Assembly (NCBI RefSeq): GCF_019393635.1
Contig: NC_057864.1
Coordinates: 441,252,322-441,316,321 of the forward strand
DNA length: 64,000 bases
Direction: 5' to 3'
Origin: Dromiciops gliroides
Taxonomy: Eukaryota; Chordata; Mammalia; Microbiotheria; Microbiotheriidae
This document shows, in pieces, positions 33,208 to 43,589 of this stretch. Both the position numbers and the translations under genes were made by a program. How positions within the stretch are numbered: the first letter of the stretch is position 1; the number at the start of each line of letters is the position of its first letter. Under the pieces are notes generated by a model. It searched no databases. It saw nothing but the letters and a program-made list of their open reading frames with translations, and was not told where the DNA came from.

Positions 33208-34568
33208 TGTGACAATGATTCTCTGGCTCCTACCTTGGGACCCTTAGGCCACTGGGGGAAAAAGGGGTCTCTTGTCTCTGCCATTGGCTCGAGCCCCCAC
33301 CAATTGTGTGTCTCAATTTTAGGGGTCCAAATACCCCGATTCTATTTAATTTAGTGTTCAGATTAGCTTTTATAAAGCTAATATTTGCTTCAAAGGTATA
33401 ATAAAAACAAATGTGCAAACATTTTCCCCAACACATTAGGGCCACAAAATCCCCAATATTCCCTCTCTCTCTGGGGAAAGGAATTAGGATCACAGCTAAG
33501 CTCATTTCCTAGCTAGCATTAATGCCTCACATTGCAAAGTCCAAAGCCCCCTGGGCTTGCAGATCAGGACCCTGACTTCTCAGGGCTTCCCTGCATGGCT
33601 GGGGAAAACATCTGGCCTGGATTACTGGACTCCAGAGTTTCTTTGGCTTGAACTCTTGGGAGGGGTACTCCACTCTCCATACCTAGAATAGAAAAAGACC
33701 AACAAAACAAGATCAAAACCCCAAGTCCATTTCTCAGGGCCACTGGGCCTAAGGGGAAAAGGGGAGATATCCCCCCCCCCCCGCTTTCTGCATGTTGCTT
33801 ATGTTTTGAGTGAAGGAGACCACCAGAAAGATAGAGATTGTCCTAATGTGGTAGTTCTAAAGACATGATCAGTTCTAGTTATGCAGCCAGTGGCCCTTTG
33901 TGGTGGACCAACATAGGGTGTTTTCTATCAGAAGCAGGTCCCTGGAGTCTCCCACATGGGGACTTGCATCTTAGAGGATCTGATCTGATGTTACAATATG
34001 AAAAGAGAGAGAATAGAGAGGCATCATTGTCATTACTGCTATAGATAAGTAGGGATAGCTTGAGGACTAACAGCTGGAGCAGGAAATACAAGCAACCACC
34101 AGAAGACACTCAAGTCTGGGGTTGATGAGTCGAGTTGGAGGAAAAAAAAAAGATAAATTCCTTTATCACCCTGAAACTTGCCTCCTGATCTATGACTCCC
34201 AAACATGAATCTTCACTTTTACATCTGGTTTTCCTGCTTCTCTCAGACCTTTGGATTTTGGAGCCCTGGAAAATCTGGTAACATTCTGAACTCTCTTTTT
34301 ATTTTATTTTTTTGCAGGGCAATGAGGGTTAAGTGACTTGCCCAGGGTCACGCAGCTAGTAAGTGTTAAGTGTCTGAGGCCGGATTTGAAATTAGGTCCT
34401 CCTGAATCCAAGGCCAGTGCTTTATCCACTGCACCATCTAGCTGTCCGCTGAACTCTCTTTTTAAATTTGCTTGTCTCTGATTTGGACCCTCTCCTGACA
34501 GAATATGGCTGTTCTTCCCTCACTTGGTATCTTCCTAATCACTGGGAAGTTATAGCTTCTCTCAGACA
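33208..34568 (-). mobile_element. insertion of unknown type in L2, possibly LTR-derived
   Basis: Non-L2 sequence sits between two halves of one antisense L2. It starts TGTGACAATGAT; an exact inverted match atcattgtca ends at 34032, giving 10-bp inverted termini 823 bp apart. The minus strand has a TATA-like 'tttataaaagctaat'. No TSD could be found and the outer boundary near 34568 is inferred from where L2 resumes. A SINE lies inside at 34302. Confidence 0.35.
34302..34448 (-). mobile_element. tRNA-CORE SINE, mixed A/B diagnostics
   Basis: Antisense copy: 'gcaatgagggttaagtgact' (B-type end) with 'gtgttaagtgtctgaggcc' (A-type) and 'cctcctgaatcc' (B-type). Perfect 16-bp TSD ctgaactctcttttta (34286-34301, 34449-34464). 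Confidence 0.92.
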
Positions 34569-34576
34569 AGAAATGC

Positions 34577-34740
34577 TCCTTGAGGCAGGGAGACCAGTTA
34601 GGAGGCTATTAAAATAATTCCTGAGTCATATGGGATGAGAGCATGAACTGGGATGGCAAATGGACAGGTGGAAAAGAATATCAATTGGATATAAGGGAAG
34701 AGTCAAAAGGAAAGGTCAAAGATGACTCCAAAGTCACTTT
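34577..34740 (-). repeat. L2-like LINE, antisense, continuation
   Basis: 'gaggcagggagaccagttag', 'gaggctattaaaataattcc' and 'aagatgactccaaagt'. Continues the copy at 32464-33207. Confidence 0.65.
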
Positions 34741-35224
34741 GAGTGGCTCACCCTCCTGACCTTTCAAAACTCACAAGGTTGTGGTCTCCAGCTTTTTTCA
34801 CCTAAAACAAAATAACAAATTCCTAAGGCAAAGGAACAAGACCTTTATCCACAAGGTCAAATGTTGACCTTGGGAAGATGAAGACCCAAAGCCTCTTCCC
34901 TTCCAGCATTCTCTCATCAGACACCACTAGCAAAGGAATAAAAAACCAACAGAAGGGCTGCAACTAAGCAAAAACCAAAACCCCAAAAAGGAAAGAAAAC
35001 CAATAGAAGAGATACAACTAAGCAAAAGGTGTTCTCAGTTCCAGGTCCACAACTGCAGCCAATCAAAGAGGGTGGAGTCCGTCATGAGGTTAGCAGAGTG
35101 AAATCAATTACAGAACATCTACACATGTTCCCAAAGTCTCTCCAAGGGACTTCCATTATATATCATCACAACCTTCTTCATCACTCCCCAGACTCTTTCA
35201 TGTTGGAGCAGAATCAGAGGCACT
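34741..35224. other. unassigned DNA
   Basis: Includes two similar A-rich stretches ('ggaataaaaaaccaacagaa' near 34935 and 'agaaaaccaatagaagagat' near 34994) that look like a small diverged tandem duplication. Nothing else recognised. Confidence 0.4.
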
Positions 35225-35390
35225 TTGAGCAAGTTATGCAAATATTATTATCAACATTTTACAGATGAGCCAAGTGAGGCTCAGGGACTCTGCTGAACCT
35301 CAGTTTTGTCACACAGCTAATAAGATGTCAGAGCTAGAACTCAAATTTGCCTTCTGACAGATTGGTCCTCAAAATTGTCCAATGCCCTCT
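35225..35390 (-). repeat. MIR-like SINE, antisense
   Basis: 'caacattttacagatgagcc', 'tgtcacacagctaataagat' and 'gagctagaactcaaa' are the antisense MIR order. Confidence 0.6.
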
Positions 35391-35559
35391 ATTAACAGAG
35401 TGCCTTTCAAACTCAGCAAATGAAAATAGTCAAATAAAAAAAGGCATATGAAATAAAAATCTTAAATCCTCAACTTCAAACTCTACATTTTGAGGGAAGA
35501 AAACAATCAACTTTAATGAAATAATTTAATAATAATTTATTCATTTTGTGTCATTTTCT

Positions 35560-36370
35560 CATCTCTTTTTTGGCTGTGTATTTATAACATTTCACTGCCA
35601 TCCTTTTTTTAAATAGAGTCATCATCAATATGCATGTTCTAATTTTGCTTTCGACACTCTTTGTATTGGTTTGCACATTTTTTTTTATTCTTCATGTCAT
35701 TTTCTAAGGAGACAATAACTTTCTGTTACATGAACCTACCACAATTTTTTCATCCATTTCTCAATCACTGACTCTACTGATGATTTCCAATTTTCCACCA
35801 TTACAAATAAAGATATAAATTTCTTTACTATTAGGTCTCCCCCAGATTTTTAATAATACCCTTAAGTAGTGAAGTCTCTATGTCAAAGAGTATTTTGTGG
35901 GGGCAGCTAGGTGGTGCAGTGGATAAAGCACCAGTCCTGAATTCAGGAGTACCTGAGTTGAAATCCAGCCTCAGACACTTGACACTAGCTGTGTGACCCT
36001 GGGCAAGTCACTTAACCCCCATTGACCCACAAAAAAAAAAAGAGTATTTTGTAACTTGTATATTTCCAGATTAATATCCAAATATATTGTACCAATTTGT
36101 ACTTTCATCAACAATCTAATAGTATGCCCCATCAAAACTGAATTTTATCAATTCAGCTATTTTTTCCAACTTGATATGTATAAGAGAGCACCTCAAAGTC
36201 ATTTTAATTTTCTTTTCTCTGATTATTCTAGAGAGTGAACAATTTGTCAAGTAACTATTAAAAGTCATCATTTTCCTCAGGAAGAGCTTTTTCTCATTTT
36301 ATTTTGCTGCCTTATAAATTATTTTTTGTTTCTTATTTTCCGGAGGCTTGCATTAATGCAGTTTGTTACA
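35560..36370 (-). mobile_element. old L1 ORF2/3' region, antisense, split by a SINE
   Basis: 'ctaccacaattttttcatcc', 'atttccaattttccacca', 'gtagtgaagtctctatgtca', SINE, then 'aatatattgtaccaatttgt' and 'actttcatcaacaatctaat' parallel the antisense L1 ORF2 C-terminal order (compare 48780-48930). Strongly decayed. Confidence 0.5.
35899..36038 (+). mobile_element. tRNA-CORE SINE, subfamily B
   Basis: Slightly deleted ('cacttgacactagctg' lacks the usual 'ttact'). Perfect 14-bp TSD aaagagtattttgt (35885-35898, 36039-36052). Confidence 0.92.
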
Positions 36371-37328
36371 ACACAATTATCATTGGCAGGCAGTTCCAGA
36401 TTATTTCTCAATTCTATTTTCAAATGATCTATGCCTACCTTTGATTGTGTTCAGACATCTTGAAACTTTTCCTGAGGTTCACTGTTTAATAGGAAGCACA
36501 AAAATAACCACACCAAACAAAAATAAAACCCTCTAGTGCCCATTAAGGTTCTTAGACATTAACAGTCTGCAGTCCTTCACACATCACTACATTTGATTTG
36601 GTGGCTCTGAATTGCTCATTTCCTGTGGCTATCTATGAAGAAGCACAGATGCTTTATTTGTTGGGGAGTTGAAACCAGTAAATTTAAAATAAAAAAATAA
36701 GTGAAGTTTGAAAGATTTTATGTCAATAAGGCATAGGATAGAATTAGCAGAGTAAATCAGATTTTTAAGTTTTCCAAAGAGTGATGAAACTGAATTCAGG
36801 AAAAATAGGAGTCCTCTCTTGGCGAGTAAAGCAGAGATAGTCTAAAGGTTTGCGGTTTGTTAAGGGCATTGATCTTGACAAAGGTTTTTCTGAAATAAAT
36901 GCTGACAGCTATCCTTATGGATGCCTGTAAGTAACATCAATCTTTTGCTTAATTCAAAAAGATGAAAAAACTGAATTATTTCTGAAGACACTGGAGTATG
37001 GAAGTGCATTTTGTCAGGAATTCATTCACCAAATGTCTTTATGGAAAATCTCTCCATATATCACCTACAATGAAAAGATTAACCTAATGTATTTCAAGAA
37101 TTTATCAAGTAAATGGGCCCGAAATCACCAGGTTTTCATCCTCTATGTTATTTGCTTGCTTTGTGCCCTTCACTCGTTTTGGACAATAAAATCAAGTGCC
37201 CGCATACCAATACACCCACCAACACACAGATTAGTTTTGATCTTAGGTTCTTGGGCATGAATTGCTAGCCTAATAAGAAAGGAATTTTCAGTGTGGTGGT
37301 AAAAAGCTTGAATTGCAAAATAAAATTT
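36371..37328. other. unassigned AT-rich DNA
   Basis: No recognised repeats. A 75-codon frame at 37033-37260 has no recognisable domain. Confidence 0.4.
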
Positions 37329-37341
37329 TCAATTAAATTTA

Positions 37342-37511
37342 GAAATGCCCTTTCTTCATTTTGTTTTGTTTTTTTGGTGGGGCAATGAGGGTTAAGTGAC
37401 TTGCCCAGAGTCACACAGCTAGTAAGTGTCAAGTGTCTGAGGTCAGATTTGAACTCAGATCCTTCCGAATCCAGGGCCAGTGCTTTATCCACTGCACCAC
37501 CTAGCTACTCC
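37342..37511 (-). mobile_element. tRNA-CORE SINE, subfamily B, with extra 3' sequence
   Basis: Antisense copy. TSD tcaattaaattta (37329-37341, 37512-37524) is perfect over 13 bp, but 22 non-SINE bases (37342-37363) lie between the TSD and the T-rich tail. Confidence 0.88.
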
Positions 37512-37856
37512 TCAATTAAATTTAAACATACATCACCATGTTAAATTGAACACATATAACATTTTCAGGCTTCCTAGGGACCAAAGACTGTGTGTACTTA
37601 CAACAATAACAAATAATGTTTAATACAAATTATGTTTGTAACTAATAAATTAATATCTATAGATTTATCTATATAGTGATATCAATATTGATATATACAT
37701 AGATCAATACATTGATTTATGGTTATATCTATACATAAATATTTGTATCTACATCACAGAATCATGCAACCTCAAAATTAGAAAGAATCTCAGTGGTTGT
37801 CAAATTCTGCCAATACCAAGAATTCTGTTCAGAATTGAAGTAATGCATCATGCATT

Positions 37857-38114
37857 TTTGTTGTTGTTGTTGTTGTTCAGTTGTGACCCCTGACTCTTCC
37901 TCCTTGGACCATAGCGTGCCAAAAGTGCCCATGGGGTTTTATTAACAAAGATATTTGAGTGGTTTGCCATTTCCTTCACCAGTAGATTAAGGCAAATAGG
38001 AATTAAGTGACTTGCCAAGGGTCACACAGCTAATGAATATCTGAGGCTAGATTTAAACTCAGGTCTTCCTGACTTTAGGCCCAGATTCCTATCCATTGAG
38101 CTACCTAGCTTTCT
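37857..38114 (-). mobile_element. composite CORE-SINE with RTE-like tail
   Basis: Begins with a (TTG)n tract, then 'ttcagttgtgacccctgact', 'gagtggtttgccatttcctt', CORE complement 'aagtgacttgccaagggtca' and 'gagctacctagctttctc'. Confidence 0.8.
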
Positions 38115-38315
38115 CCTAAATTATAATTTGAAATGGGTTTAATTTTATGGAATTTTTTCCCTTCAAATCTGCCTCTCTGAAACTTCTGCCTCCTACTTCT
38201 ACTCCTGTCCCCAGGTTCAAACATAAGAATAATCCTGCTTCTACCTGGCAGTATAGAATAGTAGAAAGCATATTAGATTCAGAATCAGAAAACCTGGTTT
38301 CAAGAATCAGCTCTG

Positions 38316-38463
38316 GGGGGCGGCTAGGTGGCACAGTGGATAAAGCACCGGCCCTGGATTCAGGAATACCTGAGTTCAAATCCAGCCTCAGACACTTGAC
38401 ATGTACTAGCTGTGTGACCCTGGGCAAGTCACTTAACCCCCATTGCCCTGCAAAAAAAAAAAA
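38316..38463 (+). mobile_element. tRNA-CORE SINE, subfamily B
   Basis: 'ggataaagcaccggccctgg', 'ggattcaggaatacctg' and 'cccccattgccctgc'. TSD aatcagctctg/attcagctctg (38305-38315, 38464-38474). Confidence 0.9.
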
Positions 38464-38505
38464 ATTCAGCTCTGCTATTTACTATCTGTGTGAACTTGGA
38501 CAAAT

Positions 38506-38683
38506 CTTTTTTGTTGTTGGGTTTTTTTGGGGTTTTGGGGGGTTTTTTGCGGGGCAAAGGGGGTTAAGTGACTTGCCCAGGGTCACATAGCTAGTAAGTG
38601 TCAAGTGTCTGAGGCAGGATTTGAACTCAGGTACCCCTGAATCCAGGGCCGGTGCTTTATCCACTGCACCACCTAGCTGCCCC
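38506..38683 (-). mobile_element. tRNA-CORE SINE, subfamily B
   Basis: Antisense with a long GT-rich tail ('ggttttttggggttttgg'-like) and 'cacctagctgcccc'. Perfect 11-bp TSD cttggacaaat (38495-38505, 38684-38694). Confidence 0.92.
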
Positions 38684-38754
38684 CTTGGACAAATTTTTTA
38701 ATCTCTGTGCTCCTGAGTTTTCTCATCTGAAATTTTTGTTTTCTGTCATTTATA

Positions 38755-38898
38755 TTTTTTTTAGTGAGGCGATTGGGGTTAAGTGACTTGCCCAGGGTCA
38801 CACAGCTAGTAAGTGTTAAGTGTCTGAGGCTGGATTTGAACTCAGGTATTCCTGACTCCAGGGCTGGTGCTCTATCCGCTGTGCCACATAGCCGCCCC
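38755..38898 (-). mobile_element. tRNA-CORE SINE, subfamily A
   Basis: 'gtgaggcgattggggttaag', 'gtgttaagtgtctgagg' and 'cctgactccagggctgg' mark subfamily A in antisense. TSD not clear. Confidence 0.88.
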
Positions 38899-39009
38899 TA
38901 GAATGTATCTTTGATCCTCTTTTGTTCGATATTTTGATCAAAGTCTTGGATGAAAGAATAGTTGTCGATTATATCAAATTTTGTTGGTGGTATTATGGAA
39001 CATATGCAA

Positions 39010-39165
39010 CATTTGAAATAAGAAAATCTAGTTCTGTCATATAATACCCATGTATCTTTGGAAAAATTACTTAACCTCTCTGGACTTCAGTTTCCTCTTC
39101 TGTAAAATGAGGACTTGAACTAGATGACCTCTAAGGTTCCTTCTAGACCTAAAACTATGATCTCT
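39010..39165 (+). repeat. MIR-like SINE
   Basis: 'aaaaattacttaacctctct', 'ttcagtttcctcttctgtaa' and 'ttgaactagatgacctctaa' in MIR order. Confidence 0.7.
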
Positions 39166-39271
39166 TGATCCTAAGACATGAAACTGGAATGGACAGCTCA
39201 CACACTGGACATCAGAAATGGAATTCAAAAATGTGTCAACAAGGTGGAATGATGAACAAAATCAATAAGAT

Positions 39272-39417
39272 GGGGGGGCAGTTAAGTGGCACAGTGGATA
39301 AAGCACCGGCCCTGGATTCAGGAGGACCTGAGTTCAAATTCGGCCTCAGACACTTGACACCTACTAGCTGTGTGACCCTGGGCAAGTCACCTAACTCTCA
39401 TTGTCCCACCAAAAAAA
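39272..39417 (+). mobile_element. tRNA-CORE SINE, subfamily B
   Basis: Head 'ggcagttaagtggcacag', then 'ggattcaggaggacctg' and 'ctcattgtcccacc'. TSD aaaatcaata(a/t)ga around 39258-39271 and 39418-39430. Confidence 0.9.
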
Positions 39418-39751
39418 AAAATCAATATGACGAACCTTAATAAAGATAAAGGTAAACATCTGCATCAGAATTAAAAATCATCAGCTGTATAATGATGTGA
39501 TGAGACAGATATGACTAGATTAACAATTCCTTTGGGAAAGACTCTGGAGTTTTTAGTAGACTATATATAGTCATAATGAGTTTGTCAACAGTGTGATATA
39601 GCTGCCCAAAAAACCAAAAGTGAATGTGATCTTGTTTTACCAAAAAACAAAACCCAAACAACCCAACCTTTCAAAACAGAGTCCAAAACAAAAGAGTGAA
39701 TAATCACAACAACCTCTGCTCTGATCAGACCACATCTAGTGTATTGTTTTT

Positions 39752-39905
39752 GGGGTTTTTTGGGGGTTTTTTTGTGAGGCAATTGGGGTTAAGTGACTTG
39801 CCCAGGGTCACACAGCTAGTAAGTGTTATGTCTGAGGCCGGGTTTGAACTCAGGTACTCCTGACTCCAGGGCTGGGGCTCTATCCACTGTGCCATCTAGC
39901 TGCCC
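39752..39905 (-). mobile_element. tRNA-CORE SINE, subfamily A
   Basis: Antisense: 'gaggcaattggggttaagtg', 'cctgactccagggctggg'. Perfect 16-bp TSD ctagtgtattgttttt (39736-39751, 39906-39921). Confidence 0.93.
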
Positions 39906-39921
39906 CTAGTGTATTGTTTTT

Positions 39922-40670
39922 AATTTGAAGATTCATGATTTTCAGGAGAACATTAAAAAATTGGTGTATACTTAAAGAAGGAAGCTATCTAGCATGGTGA
40001 GAAGACTGAAAATGATGCAAAATTAGGATCAATTGAAGGAACTTTCAATTGGAAATGGTTAGCCTATAAAATAAATCATTTATGAAAGTGATGGTAGCTA
40101 TTTCCATGTATTTGATAGGTTGCTGCATAGGAAGAGAAATTAGGCTTTTTGATGTGGCCCCAACTTTGGAAGGCTCCATATGGAAGTTGGATGGGCACAT
40201 GTAGTCTGTGTTGTAGAGCAGATTCATACCATGGCTAGATGGAAATGCTTGTCCAATTTGCAGATGGCATGATGCTAGGAGGGTTGGCTGACATTTTGGA
40301 AAAGAAAATTGGTAACCAGAAAGATAGTGTTCTTGAGGCATCTATACTGGCTTGTAGTAATAATCATTGTTTTGCTATTTTTTGTTTTTCTTAAGTGCTC
40401 ACAAACTGTCTCTATGATTGTAACCTGTGGCCCAGGTCCCCCCAAGGCAGCTAGGCTGCACACATGGATGAGGTCTGATCTTGGCAGGCTGACCTAAGAA
40501 AGTCTTCCTCTTTAGCTCATATGTCCCTACCCAGTCTTTACTTCTGATCAATCACATATGCTCATCTCTAGATTTCCCCAAATGTAGTAAATAGGATCAC
40601 AAGCTTTCATACAAACGCTCTAGCTAACAAATCTAAACGGTAGAGGCCAACCTTTTTATCTTACCCCATA
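39922..40670. other. unassigned DNA
   Basis: No recognised repeat. Frames of up to 98 codons (40045-40341, minus) have no domain I know. Confidence 0.4.
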
Positions 40671-40686
40671 GAAAATGAAGCTACAA

Positions 40687-40921
40687 GGGGCAGCTAGGTG
40701 GTGCAATGGATAAAGTACTGACCTTGGATTCAGGAGGACCTGAGTTCAAATTCGACCTCAGACACTTGACACTTACTAGTTGTGTGACCTTGGGCAAGTC
40801 ACTTAATCCTCATTGCCCCACGAAAGAAAGAAAGAAAGAAAGGAAGGAAGGAAGGAAGGAAGGAAGGAAGGAAGGAAGGAAGGAAGGAAGGAAGGAAGGA
40901 AGGAAGGAAGGAAGGAAGAAA
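40687..40921 (+). mobile_element. tRNA-CORE SINE whose tail became a GGAA microsatellite
   Basis: Subfamily B copy ending 'ctcattgccccac'. The tail is (GAAA)n followed by about 19 GGAA units (40842-40917). TSD gaaaatgaagctacaa/gaaaatgaggctacaa (40671-40686, 40922-40937) shows the whole repeat lies inside the SINE. Confidence 0.93.
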
Positions 40922-40937
40922 GAAAATGAGGCTACAA

Positions 40938-41494
40938 CTGGATCACAAGAGCTGATAAAGAAATGTAGAAAACATATAAAACATTTGAAGTAGTTTTCAG
41001 AAAGAAGGGAATTTATGGTTGCCAACAGAGCATCCAGTGACCCATACATTTTAATGCATGCCTAGTTTTTCCACAGAGTTCCACACAGCAACTTCCCATA
41101 CATGTAGGAGTGGCTTACACACTCCCTGGAAGGTACAAAAAATTTTGGGGGGTTGATGGCCAGGCAATCCACTTCTCAAAGGCTTTCCATTGTCTAAATC
41201 ACTCATGGTAAAAGAGGGCAGCTAGGTTCAGGTCTTTTACAACCCCATCTGATCCTTTAAGTCCTTTATTGTTCTTCAGCTTCTGGGACCATGTGAAAAA
41301 TCCTTTTTTCTCCAAAAAGTATGCTACTCAGGAAATCTCCTCTTTCCAGAAGTTGTGATCCTTAAACCCTCTAATTATGATAATCTGGAAAATGGGTGCA
41401 ATTTAAGAAATCTCCCTTCTCTGTTAGAAGGCTAGACTCTACTGTTATCCTGCCTAGGAAATAAATTTTTCCTCAACTATTTATAGGAGATTGG
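40938..41494. other. unassigned DNA
   Basis: No recognised repeat except the fragment 'gggcagctaggttcagg' (41216-41232), probably a scrap of SINE head. Confidence 0.4.
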
Positions 41495-41760
41495 AGTTCA
41501 GGAATATTCTCCATGATTTCCCCTCTTAGACCACATATGAAAGCACATATCCATCTCCACCTTGTATTTCTGCAGGAACTCCTTATACTCAACCACTGCC
41601 CCAGATGGTGTCATATATTTTGGGTCAGAAAGGCCCACCACCAGGAACTTTTGTTTCAAGTCAAACACAGTGCGAAAGCTGTGCACAAAAACATGTGACT
41701 CCCATGTGCTTCTGCCTCAAGAGAAAGAGACCATGAACATATACAAGCTTTCCCTCTTTC
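41495..41760 (-). pseudogene. coding-like fragment, unidentified
   Basis: A minus-strand frame of about 66 codons ending at a stop near 41498 reads like real protein ('FDLKQKFLVVGLSDPKYM', 'VVEYKEFLQKYKVEMDM'). Upstream, 'SLEAEAHGSHMF' lies in another frame, as expected after a frameshift. It has no in-frame ATG. I cannot name the family. It could be a decayed retrocopy fragment or chance. Confidence 0.35.
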
Positions 41761-42124
41761 CAAACACTCTTCTATGCTCTACCCTGGCTTGTCCTCTGAA
41801 CAACAAAAGGTGAAAAAAAAGTAGAAAAAAGGTCTGGTTCACCGTAAAATAAAATAAAAAGACCAAAAAAAAAAAAAAGATGACTCCTTCCACAAGAAGG
41901 CATTTTCCCAAGTCTTCTAGTCAAATAAACATTGGGACAGCTTCTGTCAACAACCAATCAGGAGGTATCTTTGTCTTCTTGACCAACTCAAATGGGGCAG
42001 AATGATGTTCATCAAATTGATCAGTGGAACTCCCCTGATCAACTTCATTTCCATAATAATGTCTTCTAGGAATTTGCTAGTAGTTGAAGTCTATCTCACT
42101 GAATTATGGTTTGAAGAATTTATT
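41761..42124. other. unassigned DNA
   Basis: Contains A-rich runs at 41813-41880. The A-run lies upstream (5') of the minus-strand fragment above, so it is not that fragment's poly(A) tail. Confidence 0.4.
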
Positions 42125-43155
42125 TTGACAAAGACCTATTAAGTACCTACTATACGTAAGATAATATACTAACTTCTAAGAATACAAAGACAAAAAAGGA
42201 AGCAGGCTCTGCCCCCCAAAGATCTGTGTGATTCAAAATGTATATCAGATAGGTATCATACAAGTTAATTTGGGGAGGGAGAGAGCACCAGTGCCTGTAG
42301 TTCAAGGTAGGTTTAATGGAAGAGGTGACAGGTGAGCTGGGACTTTAAGGAAAAGAGGGGGTTTTGACTGATGAAAATGAGGAGGGTGTGAATTCTAAAC
42401 ATTCAGGATGATTTCTGCAAATAACCTAGAGACAGAAGATGGAATGTTCCATTTTGGGCCGTAGTTAGTGATCCAGTTTGGTTGTAATGCAGAGAATGTG
42501 TATGGGAACAAAAGGGTACTAAGACCAGATAGGAATCAGAATATGGAAGGCCTTCCACGCTAGGCCAAGGAGTTTGCATTTTATTCAAGAGATAATAGGA
42601 AGTCCCCCGAAGGTTTTTGAGCAGGCAAATGATCAAATCAGACCTTTGTCTTAGAAAGATTCTTTTTGGAGGACAGATTGGAGATGTTAGAGACTGAAGG
42701 CAGGGAGACCAATTAGGACACTAGTACAATGGTCCAGGTTAGAGGAGATGAGGACCTGCACTAAGGTGGAGGTAGGAAGAATGCAGAGAAGGCAGTGAAT
42801 GGTGAGCTTGACACCACTTGGTAGTTGTTTAGACATTGTGGTGGGGCCAGGGGAGGAGAGAAAAGAGAAGAATAAAGAATGATTCTTATGATACAAACAG
42901 GGTTTTTTTTTTGGTAGAATCAGCAGAATTGGGGAAGTATAGTATAGGGATGGATTCAGAGGAGAAAATAAAATTTCATTGTGGATATGCTGATTTTGAA
43001 ATTCCACTGTGACATCCAGATGTGATTGTCTTGTGGCAGTTAAAGATCTGGGACTAGATTTCAGGAAAGAGGTTGGGGTTAGGTATATAGATTAAGGAGT
43101 CAGCTATATAGAGATAATAGTTGAACCCATAGGATTGGATGAGATCCCTAAAACA
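42125..43155 (-). repeat. L2/L3-like LINE, antisense, about 1 kb
   Basis: Nearly continuous: 'cctattaagtacctactata', 'gtgagctgggactttaagga', 'ctaggccaaggagtttgcat', 'aatgatcaaatcagaccttt', 'gcagggagaccaattaggac', 'gtgacatccagatgtgattg' and 'gtcagctatatagagataat'. It is the longest copy of this antisense family in the window. Confidence 0.7.
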
Positions 43156-43208
43156 CAAAAGCATAAGGGGAAATGGCTTAGCTTCTTCCTCTTTCAAAAA
43201 CTGAACTA

Positions 43209-43450
43209 GCAGGATATGGTGGTGCACCCCAGTAATTTCAGCTAAGGAGGAGGCTGAGGCTGGCAGATCGGTTGAACTCTGGAGTTCTGAGCTGATGTAA
43301 GGTTTGGGTGTATGTATGCACTAAGTAGAATAATAATATGGTGAGACTCAAGGATGGAGGTTGAGGGAGGAACAGATTGTTTAAGTAGGGATAATTGGTC
43401 CAGATTGAAAATGGAGATCAGGTCAAAGCTCTTGTGCCTATCAGTAGTGG
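43209..43450 (+). pseudogene. RN7SL-like: 7SL (SRP) RNA pseudogene, 3'-truncated
   Basis: Collinear with mammalian 7SL RNA. The 5' Alu-domain block is 'gcaggatatggtggtgcacc', then 'aggaggctgaggctggcaga' and 'ggagttctgagctg'. S-domain blocks 'gcactaagtagaataataat', 'atatggtgagactc', 'gagatcaggtcaaagctctt' and 'tatcagtagtgg' follow in the right order. 7SL encodes the RNA of the signal recognition particle. The match stops at 'agtagtgg', so about the last 60 bases (3' Alu-domain strand) are missing. Many substitutions and small indels make it non-functional. The S-domain is retained, which distinguishes it from Alu- or B1-type SINEs. Confidence 0.88.
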
Positions 43451-43508
43451 AAGGAGAGGAGAGGAGAGGGTGAGGAGAGGAGAGGGGAGGGGAGGGGAGG
43501 AGAGGAGA
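43451..43508. repeat. GGAGA/GGGGA polypurine tract
   Basis: About 58 bases of almost pure purine on the plus strand, immediately after the 7SL match. Confidence 0.95.
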
Positions 43509-43589
43509 TGTATAACACCTATCCCAGTCTCGAGCTCAGCTTCAAATATCACTGAACTCAGCAATTAAATTTTCATGTTCTTTCAGTAT

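Larger units (their letters stand above)
38255..38735 (+). repeat. MIR-like SINE split by two SINEs
   Basis: The pieces 'gattcagaatcagaaaacct', then 'ctctgctatttactatctgt' and 'gtgaacttggacaaat', then 'ttaatctctgtgctcctgag' join into one sense MIR once the SINEs at 38316 and 38506 are removed. Confidence 0.7.

Noticed and set aside
38147..38590. 147-codon plus-strand frame, and many 60-90-codon frames sharing 'LDSGGPEFK' or '[11 protein letters not shown]'
   Set aside because: These shared peptides are six-frame readings of the tRNA-CORE SINE, not a protein family.
40810..41049. LPSF-repeat frame
   Set aside because: Translation of the antisense GGAA microsatellite.
43209..43320. Alu-type SINE
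   Set aside because: The match continues into the 7SL S domain, so it is a 7SL RNA pseudogene.
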